Source: Phoronis australis
Lineage: Eukaryota > Phoronida > Phoronidae
Assembly: GCA_002633005.1 (NCBI GenBank)
Contig: NMRA01000641.1
Coordinates: 48,361 to 112,360, forward strand
Length of the DNA stretch: 64,000 bases
Direction: 5' to 3'
Below the pieces are notes generated by a model. It made no database searches. It saw only the letters and a program-made list of their open reading frames with translations, and was not told the origin of the DNA. Position numbers and translations under genes: made by a program. Of the stretch, positions 55,537-64,000 are shown in pieces. The first letter of the stretch is position 1, and each line of letters starts with the position of its first letter.

Positions 55537-57835
55537 GTAAACACTGATAAATTCGTATTTTAATGACGTTCGACATGCAATGAAATTACTGTGTCATTGA
55601 AAATGTGTGAAATACGTAAATTAACATCCACTTATAATAGAATGAGAATGAAAATCTGTCAGTGAGTTTTAATCAATATTAAAATGTATTTGCTTTCATT
55701 CTCTTGAAGCTCCCATCAAAGGCCATCATGGTTTTGTTTCATGTTTTGAGTTCTTAATAAGACAAATGGTCGACCGTTCCTTATTACATTTCATACCTCC
55801 ATGGACTATAAAATTTTAAAGAATACTCCTGGGGGCTCAGACGGGAGTTACCCCCGGTGCCAGCAAAGGGAGGAGTACAAACCAGGTAAAAACCAGTTGG
55901 GCGTCAAATGGGTGTTGACTCCCTCTCAGGGGGTACATGGGACGAGTGCTAACGAGTAAAAACCAATGGGGTATGCCACATGAGTGTTGAGTTCCTTCCA
56001 TCGTCACAAATTTTGGTTGCTCTCCTGACCATTGACAACATGCGATGAGGTGGTTATAAGATTTGGCCCTCGATTTGTGCATGACCCCCAAGGACATTTT
56101 GTAATGACCGGTGGCCATGCTCCTGTGGTTATGTCAGTGCCGTCTTGGGTATTTTCCAACTTTTCATTACATTTTGATCCCACCTTACTGCTGGTTTCAT
56201 ATCCACCCAACAATTTCGCATGTGTTCCCTATTCAATGCACTAGGCTACTAGCAATGTTTTGTGCAGTGGGTGTTCCACAAGTAAGAAGAAGAAAGCAAG
56301 GAAATTCATCACTATCACAGCATTGTAATCCATTCTGGTGCAAGCTCACATATAATTTAGAATATTTCATAGTGATATGCTGGTTCAGGGTAAACTTCCC
56401 ACTCTCCCACTATAATCACCAATAGTAACAAGTTAGTTGCTAATCTGTAGAATAGCTCACAACTTACAAAACGTATTAACATTGAGTATATCATCACTCA
56501 TAACTAGTCAAAGTTTAAAATGACATGACAAAATATTTTAACAGGAATCAAAATATTCACTAACCACACAATTTCGTACAAAACTGAACTAAAAAGAATT
56601 GGATGACAAGACCAAATTATAATTTCATATACCCACTGTTCCTCTCCTCAATAACAGTAAATATTTCAGGTAAGTTACAGTTTGACCACGAGATCACATC
56701 TGTTACCTAGCCACAACTGGGGCTTAAATTAATCACAATCTCCAAACTCGTACAAAATAGGCAACACATATACCATGACAACAAGAAAATCTGACCAACC
56801 TTCTCTCTCTCTCTCTATTAATTCACTAGTGAATTAAAGCTATTTTCACCAAAGAAATACGTTATAAATAAAGCTGAAAACTAATTTACTCATAGAGGTG
56901 TTTTTCATCAATAAGCAAACTGTTTCGCATTGCGTAGGGGTGGTTCGAATTTCTAGAAAGGTGCACTTTTGATATTTTGCAAACGTCGACTCTGTGGAGT
57001 TTTCGCTTAATTAGGTGAAGAGAAATTTGTACATACAACGATAACTCTTGGCTTTAAGTTCCTGAGATGAGATGGAATTCGTAATACCAGAAATGAGGAT
57101 GCCGGGACGGTTGTTCGAAAAAATGGAACTCAAATTCAGATGTAATGTGGTCCAGAAAGAGAGCGCTCTCGCCTTACCTCCTGCCAAGCTTCCGAATCAA
57201 GCGTGCTTAAGTGAATGATTACACCTCATTAGGTGCTGGAACGGAAATATTTAGTCGGAGAATGACTTGACGAATTTTTTTTATCTTTTGTGTTATTTAA
57301 GTTGTGAACAGCCCACTATTTCAAAGGTTCACTGCTCCTAAGGTTCATCATTCCGAAGGTTCAATAATTCGAAGGTTCACAATTCCAGAGGATCACTATT
57401 CCGAAAATAAGTACAATTTCGGATTCATGTATAATTTATGTATTTTACATGCAAAATTAACGATAATTCGGTTATTAGATGCACTGAGTGGTGTACCTGT
57501 ACCGAAAACAACGCTCGGGTACTAAAACACTTTGAATTTCATGCTCATGCGAAATTGCCCGCCTGTCTTACGAATACGGAAAAGTGAGTACGTACTTGCA
57601 TTTATACAATAATATGAAGTAGGAATATTGCTGAATTATCAATCACGATACATTCATCAAATCCATGTCAAAATCGGCATCCCATTTCACAGCGCGTCTG
57701 AAAAGTTTAGGGCCGCTACGCCTCTTCCTCACCCACCGGAACCACGCGCAAGGCCGGGTCGAAACTAAATGTAGTTAGCAGCCCTTTCCCAGCCAGTCTC
57801 CACGAAGTAAGAGAGTCCCATACAATCTTAAATTT
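55537..57835 (-). repeat. Composite repeat (family C), inverted copy without Penelope insert
   Basis: Reverse-complement match to copy B from about 38592 back to the AAGATTGTATGGG region near 35490, with perhaps 10-15% divergence. The GCATGTAAAATACATAAATT stretch near 57445 is uninterrupted, so this copy shows the site before the Penelope-like insertion. It lacks the Harbinger end. It abuts the gypsy 2 pol on one side and family-B repeat on the other. Confidence 0.8.
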
Positions 57836-57844
57836 AAAACCGCC

Positions 57845-58405
57845 GTTCGTTGCCGCAGCCCTGACCGTACCACAGATGTTGTCCCTGCTTGACAATGATT
57901 CGTTAGTTAGATTCAAGAATCACGAATGGCAGTGATAGGAAATGAGCTTATTAATGTCTATCATATTGTTTTAAGAACTACTCTTGCACACTTTTTAAAT
58001 GGTTACTAAATGGACGCAAATACCATAGTTTATTCGTGTCAGTTCCGACTCATTAGCAGACAATCAGAGCAATGAACTGTCGGAATTGTAGACATTCGAA
58101 CTTTCGAAGGTAGCGAACTTTCGGAGTACTGAACCTTCAGAGTAGCGGACCTGCGGAGTAGTGGACCTTCGGAATAATGACTTGCAACCATGGAAATCTT
58201 TACCATCAAGTTTGATGTTTGTATGAAGTTTGCGAGACTGTGCACCATTGACACTGATTGACAAGAGATGACTTCATTCGTTGACGTTTTTATTAGGTCT
58301 AGACCTAATTTTCCTTATTAATATGAACATGCTCAGTGCAAGAAAACACGGTAGTTAAGTGTCGTGTTTTTTAGCGACAACGGAGTACTGCCTAAAGTGG
58401 TGAAC
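57845..58405 (-). repeat. Family-B repeat, inverted copy, part 1
   Basis: Reverse complement of about 16045-16545. It includes a 15-bp periodic stretch (58090-58176) with units such as GAACCTTCAGAGTAG. The repeat resumes after a MITE at 58706-58765. Confidence 0.7.
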
Positions 58406-58705
58406 CAGTGGCGGATTTAGGAGGGGGAGGGGTCAAGGGGGCCATGGCCCCCTAAAATTCTCCCAGATACCATTTGTCAGTTTGCTGACTTGCATATGCG
58501 CGCATCCAGGGGGGCTCGGGGGGCGAATGCACAATGCATAGGCCTTGAACAAACCCCGTTTACCGTTTGTTTAGTAATAAGGTCCGCAAACTCAAAAACT
58601 GGAGACCCCTGCATCCCTGCATTTTAGGCTGGGTGTGCGCATGTGCCGAAATTCTGGTTATTCCTGTGCCCTGCCCCCCAACTCAAAATCCTGGATCCGC
58701 CTCTG
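58406..58705. mobile_element. GGCGGAT-type MITE, copy 3, with target duplication
   Basis: Starts CAGTGGCGGATTTAGG and ends CTGGATCCGCCTCTG. TGAAC flanks both sides (58401-58405 and 58706-58710), and the family-B repeat continues across it, so the insertion is defined to the base. There is no transposase frame. Confidence 0.8.
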
Positions 58706-58765
58706 TGAACTTACCGTCGGCGTGTAGTGAATTAAAAGAATGGATGAACAACATATCTGACAAAC

Positions 58766-60211
58766 ACTTTCAATTTGAAAAATGCCAGCACTTATCCGTA
58801 CTGTGCTAGCAAGTATACCAAAATAGCAGACAACAAACCTAATTTCTACTGTTTTGTTCCTTAATCGATTTTAAGGCATTCACACCGTACTAATTTTTGG
58901 GAGCTCTTTCGCTGCTCTATAGCTTAGCTACGTATAAACATTTGCTTCTAGACTCCCTTTATGGTTAAGCCACCACACGCGTTCAATGCTGGTGAATAAC
59001 ATGAAGCCTCTCCTGGCCGTATGCACGATCCTGTCATCTACGCAATCACCATAGACCAAATTCACGCGGCGGACATTAAAATCCAAAGCGACGCTCAATG
59101 CGATAAACAAAGCAGATGTCGACATTGCGTGAGTTAAATGGCCGGTCTTTCGCGTCCAACCTGGATATTAAATCTTAAAAATGTGTCGATAATTAACAAC
59201 AGAGACGTAGAAAATACATTAGAGAACAAGTTAATGCACCAAAGAGCTGTCTGACGAAAGGGTATCAGTTTTTTTTTTCTGAAAACTAGGTTCGAAACAC
59301 AAAAAGTAAATATGGCCAACTTGCGGCGATCGTAGTGTTACGGATTAGGTATTAAGGTGAATGCAGGCTTACGTTTCCTCTTTTAAATTGGTTGATAAAG
59401 CTTTCTACGCGAACAAGGTCATCTGCTCACATTGTTGACGATTTGAAGATATATTCAACGGTGGTGGCTATTTTGCTTTGATGTGAAATTAGTCACATCT
59501 GGTTTAATTTGTTGATAAAGCATAGCCTACGTTCTGGTGAGGTGAGGACTACCGAGACTAACAGTTGATGTGTCATTTATCTGAAAGAATGATTTATGTT
59601 ATTACGTATATTTTTATTGAAATAAGTAACTAGGCTCGTAAATGAAAATAAAAATTATTTGACCATTAATTATGCTTTCTTCAGTGGTTTTAATAATTCT
59701 TACATCTATTTCATGTGTTAGGTTTCAAATATCAATCTGGACCAAGTTGAATTTTAAAATTAAAACACCTAATTCGTTCGTCCAAAGCATAAAGCTCAAT
59801 TTCAGTTAAATGGACAGAGCAAGCATAGTTATCATGTTTCTTCTGGGGAAATGAGGTGCCTAGCCGTGCCTTCTGAGACGGGAATAGGGCCGACATTCGG
59901 CCCCAAAATCGAAGGATTGAGGGCCCTGTCCTTTTTGGAAAGAAAAATGCATCATGTTTCGGCCCGTAGTCATGAAAACACAGCCTAGCTGACCGACGAT
60001 TCTCCGGTTGTTCCTATGCTTGGCAACAGAGATGCGACAAAATAGGATCTAACATTTCGAAAACATTTATAAGTTTTACACGGACATATTTTCTTTCGTC
60101 GCGGCGTATGGTAACGACCCAAAGCTTCCGAATCACAACGTCCTTTGGGATTGTAAAACAGACAGTTGAATGTCCTTATTTTTTTTAGCCGTTCGCGGAA
60201 TACACTGAACT
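58766..60211. other. Unassigned insertion within the family-B repeat
   Basis: Separates the two halves of the inverted family-B repeat (with 60212-60940). AT-rich, with no recognisable gene. Confidence 0.45.
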
Positions 60212-60772
60212 ATGATGATAAGCTAACAAAGCCATCGTAGCGAGCCTCGTTTTGGAACGCTCCTCCTGTCGGGGTGAATTAGGTCTATTCGGGCGAAGTT
60301 GGCCTGGTATGGCCTGATGATTATGTGAAGTGCTTTAAATTGGAAGCAAATTCAAAATTAGTACTTAGTTATCATTGTAGTTAGTAGTACCAGTACCTAA
60401 AACAAATTTGCTGTTCATTATATCCTATACCTTATCTTTAACGGATAGGCTAAGGTTGGACCCGTAGCCAAGGGGGGGGGGGTAAAACCCANATGATGAT
60501 AAGCTAACAAAGCCATCGTAGCGAGCCTCGTTTTGGAACGCTCCTCCTGTCGGGGTGAATTAGGTCTATTCGGGCGAAGTTGGCCTGGTATGGCCTGATG
60601 ATTATGTGAAGTGCTTTAAATTGGAAGTAAATTCAAAATTAGTACTTAGTTATCATTGTAGTTAGTAGTACCAGTACCTAAAACAAATTTGCTGTTCATT
60701 ATATCCTATACCTTATCTTTAACGGATAGGCTAAGGTTGGACCCGTAGCCAAGGGGGGGGGGGTAAAACCCA
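60212..60772 (+). repeat. 280-bp exact direct duplication across an 'n'
   Basis: 60212-60491 and 60493-60772 differ at about one base and are separated by a single 'n' at 60492. This is what two overlapping contig ends look like when scaffolded without merging. Confidence 0.9.
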
Positions 60773-60790
60773 CCCCCTTGACTACGGGCC
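60739..60790. mobile_element. Short foldback MITE (CCCGTAG ... CTACGGG)
   Basis: GGACCCGTAGCCAAGGGGGG and CCCCCTTGACTACGGGCC pair around a short TAAAACC spacer. The left half alone is present at the end of the first 280-bp copy. Confidence 0.6.
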
Positions 60791-60944
60791 TGTGTTTGCA
60801 CTGCATTCCATACCAGCTTCTTTTTCATACGAGCATTCATGAACATAGGCTCCTCGAAGTGACGAGAGCATAACTTGCAGTTCTTGGACACTAGGCTGCA
60901 TTTCTATTCTGCTCCCTTCGCCATTGTTCTCGGGCTTCGTACTT

Positions 60945-61325
60945 GACCGTTGCTTATTCGCTACTTGGCGGCGCTAGTAGTAGCGAACTCATAAGTAAAC
61001 ACTCCTATTGGACTACGCTCCTTGGTCTCATGCAACAAAACTCAAAATTCGAATTTATTACATAAAGACATGGGCTGTGCAGTACTGAAATAAGTGGCGA
61101 CTATAGTCCCCCACCCCCTATGGTGCGCCGCCCATGCAAGATTATTTTTCAAAAGGGTTAAAATACATTAAACGATTTTAACGACAGTCCCATGCCTGAC
61201 ACTGAATAATTACAATACAGAGACAAAATCGACGACAGTGAAGCATGAATCACAATGAAATGCCCAAAGTTTAACTAAGAATTACACTGATTTTATCTCA
61301 GACAACACTTCAACAGTTGTCCGAA
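60945..61325 (-). repeat. Family-B repeat, inverted copy, part 2
   Basis: Reverse complement of about 15620-16020, including a GGGCGGCGC MITE (about 61067-61135). Confidence 0.7.
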
Positions 61326-61956
61326 GTTTTTTCATGAAAATCTTCAATTTGTTACGTGAATGTGCCTTTCTTTTGCATATCGGTGAAATCTCTCTGTTCA
61401 ACCACGTGCGTTAAGTCTAAAAGGAAAGGGACTCAGCGACGTAATAACATTATGAAATATGTGAAAAGCGCAAAAATAACTCTATTGCCACAGGTCGTTG
61501 GTCGAGGGGGTCGTGGGTCGAGGGGTTGTTTGTCCAGGTGTCTTGGGTCGAGGAGCGTGAGGGCGGAGCTGTTTTAGAACAACCCATAAAGAAGTTGTTA
61601 AAGTCGTGAAGTATTAATGTTCTATCAATTGTTTTTTCTGTTTGTTTTGCTATATATTCGGGTAATTTGGTAGACTTGTTTTTCATTTTGAAAATGCTCT
61701 TGATCACATTTTTTGTGTTGCTGGAATAAATTGAAATGTCAAGGAAAGAAACTCATACTTATTTTTTAAGTGTTTGACTTCTGAAATTGAAGTGGAAAGC
61801 TAGTGTAGAAATGTCTCTTGTAAAGTTGGTGTAGAATCCTCATTTCGTGGAAGAAGTACGATAAAAAGTGGCCAAACTGTTTTGATAGGTTTTCATTTAT
61901 TGTCAACAATTTTGAGTCGATGGGTGTTTGTTACATTTATGTTGAACTACATGTGT
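61326..61956. other. Unassigned stretch
   Basis: Contains a short G-rich tandem (GGTCGTGGGTCGAGGGG, with variants, about 61493-61552) that resembles the sequence beside the 'n' at 45830. No gene recognised. Confidence 0.5.
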
Positions 61957-62191
61957 TTTATATGGGTGTATCATTAGCCGAGGTTGATGCGCCTGTTTTA
62001 TACGGGTGTATCATTAGCCGAGGTTGATGCACCTGTTTTATATGGGTGTATCATTAGCCGATGTTGATGCGCCTGTTTATATGGGTGTATTATTAGCCGA
62101 GGTTGATGCGCCTGTTTTATATGGATGTATCATTAGCCGATGTTGATGCGCCTGTTTATATGGATGTATCATTAGCCGAGGTTGATGCGCC
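61957..62191 (+). repeat. 39-40-bp minisatellite, six units
   Basis: Units begin TATGGGTGTATCATTAGCC and contain GAGGTTGATGCGCC or GATGTTGATGCGCC. Lengths alternate between 40 and 39 bp by loss of one T. The last 39-bp units read in frame as YMDVSLADVDAPV-type 13-residue repeats (frame 62103-62294), but the 40-bp units break that frame upstream. Confidence 0.9.
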
Positions 62192-62294
62192 GTCTGAGAA
62201 TTTTCAAGAGGCCGAACATATTCAAACAACACACTTAGGTTATCTCAAACCTTATTTTGTGGCCTCCATTCTAACTCGTATATCAAACAACTAA

Positions 62295-64000
62295 GCTTTG
62301 TCTACTAGTAAAAGTATATATTTTCTGAAAGAAAAAAGGTCAGGAAATATAAAATTATGTTTTGCACTTAGGTGCCATTACTATTATTACGTTAACACCT
62401 TATTAAGTCAAAATTTCATTTTCAAGAAAGGTACATTCAAAGCAAAATAACCCCTCAGTCGATTTTAATGAAACCTTTTTTTAAGGAATTTTCGATTAGT
62501 CTTTTCGATTGGTTTCTATGACAAATCAACACGCGAAACGTAAGGTATTTTTGTAAAAAATAGAAGTCGTATTCGTCTTTGTTACAGTACGCAAAAACTA
62601 GGCTTTCATATCAAAAATCCTAAAAGAATATTTGAGATTGATGAATAAATATTACGTTTGGAAAGTTTCAGCGAAATCCACCAAGCCGTTTTCGAAATCT
62701 CGTATTCCTACCTTCAAATATAGTCGATTTGTGGCACCAGCGGCACCTTCAAAACCAAAGTTGAGAAACACCGGCGAGGTCGTTTCTACTCATGTCTATT
62801 GGATATTATTAGTCGGAGATACGCATTTTTAATTTTTTGCTAAGGTGCTAGGTTTATTTATGAATGTTAGGTTTCTTTATGAATATTAATACCACTAATT
62901 TCTTATGAAAATTTTCTAATCAAATGCCCAATGTATGAAAAGTAAATAACAATAACCTTCTCATATTTTGTATTCCTTATTTGTTTTATGGTGTATTCTA
63001 TTATGTTGTGGTCTCCCTCCATTTCTCCATCCCTCCCTCACTCTCTCTCGCTGCCTTCCTCCCTCCTTCACGTATCTTAAGTTTGCACAAAAGAATAATG
63101 GAAAATTTCAAAAATAATTTCCAGCTCGATTTAAAGTAAAAAAGAATAGACCGCAGGCCCTCACGTCTCGAAAAGTGTGCGAGCGTGTGTAGTGCGTGTG
63201 CGCACTTGTATGAATGAGTCATCAGCTATGTTTCTTCTTCATTTGTATGCAATATTCGTGACAAAAATCTATCATGGTCAAAAAAAGAAAACCATTGTTT
63301 TTGTGATTTTATTCTAGCAGCCAGTATTTATTGAAGCATTTCTGTTGCACTAGCAGTATTTATTGAAGCAAGCGCAACGGTGCCATTTTTATCAATATCC
63401 GATGGAACAGTGATTTGCAATGCAGATGCTGGCACTTCAAATCAAGTTCCAATAGAACAGTGGTTTGCAATGCAGAGGTATGCGGCTCAAATGAAAACCA
63501 GATATCAATCAGTTTTCAATTCAGTGAACAGAAATCGTGTGCAACGAAGAAATCCAATGCCAATACTAGAGGCAGCCTCGTCCCCAAACCTCAAGATGGT
63601 GCTGATGGGTTTTGAGGCCTGGTTATGGCAATGAGCTCCTGGTATAGCTCATTGGTTATTGGAAATGAAATGTGTCAGAATTCTGACACAATTTTTTTCG
63701 GAAATTACCGGAATATCACGAGTAATATAATTTTAAAAATTTCTGCAGTTTTATACAAAAATGAAAACTTACAGTATGTTTAGCAATTTAGGTCCAAATT
63801 ATTGAAAAAATGCTTTATTTTGATTCGAAAACAGATTAATTTCTCTGATGCCATTAATAAAAAAGAATTGAAAATAAGTACGGGAACAACCTTTATTTCA
63901 AACACTAACCAAAACAACGCCTTCTGCTTCGTGAATGGCAGCAACAACGCCTGTGAAAATAGATAAAGTTTGCCTTTGTTTTAAGGACGTCAAGGCAGCA
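62295..64000. other. Unassigned AT-rich stretch to window end
   Basis: No recognisable gene. An 84-codon frame at 63380-63634 contains a short direct repeat (GAACAGTG then TTTGCAATGCAGA, twice at about 63405 and 63457). I do not recognise it. Confidence 0.45.

Overview
This is eukaryotic, almost certainly metazoan, nuclear DNA: AT-rich, gene-poor and packed with transposable elements. No prokaryotic gene organisation is present. The mix (a Ty3/gypsy element with integrase ahead of reverse transcriptase, a second conventional gypsy, PIF/Harbinger, Penelope-like GIY-YIG relics, many MITEs, a single-exon rhodopsin-like GPCR) suggests a marine invertebrate, perhaps an invertebrate deuterostome. 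I cannot name the species. Seven isolated 'n' bases mark draft-assembly joins, and three of them lie between near-identical direct repeats, which looks like unmerged allelic contig ends.

Layout. 0-8 kb: small MITEs, a dispersed repeat shared with 49 kb, microsatellites, and a 1.7-kb direct duplication across an 'n' with tRNA-like and palindrome-rich segments. 8-18 kb: mostly unassigned DNA with a perfect 27-bp hairpin, a 659-bp foldback element, an intronless AMSH/STAMBP-like pseudogene (14.8-15.3 kb) and a repeat that recurs inverted at 57.8-61.3 kb. 18.56-25.34 kb: a decayed gypsy element of Gmr1-like order (gag-protease-integrase-RT-RNase H), then an inverted LTR of the same family at 26.0-26.7 kb. 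28.4-31.8 kb: a PIF/Harbinger transposon with matching termini, a 3-bp target duplication, an intact DDE transposase and a broken Myb-like partner gene. 31.7-38.6 kb: two near-identical copies of a composite repeat, each holding a 538-bp Penelope-like insert; an integrase fragment lies between them. A third copy without the insert is inverted at 55.5-57.8 kb.

38.6-47 kb is non-coding and contains ten dispersed copies of a 17-bp motif with a GTACGTAC core. The one convincing host gene is a rhodopsin-family GPCR on the minus strand at 47.36-48.37 kb. 51.1-55.5 kb (minus) is a decayed conventional gypsy pol whose integrase is split by a 1.69-kb terminal-inverted-repeat element with a CTT target duplication. 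The last 6 kb hold MITEs, an artefactual 280-bp duplication and a 39-40-bp minisatellite.

The most unusual observation is a ~700-bp module found just downstream of pol in both unrelated gypsy elements (24.35-25.05 kb plus, 50.41-51.13 kb minus), in the same orientation relative to pol each time. Its sense strand carries a short acidic reading frame resembling P2X7-C-like proteins and its antisense strand a THAP zinc-finger frame. Whether it is a retroelement accessory module or an independent mobile fragment is open.
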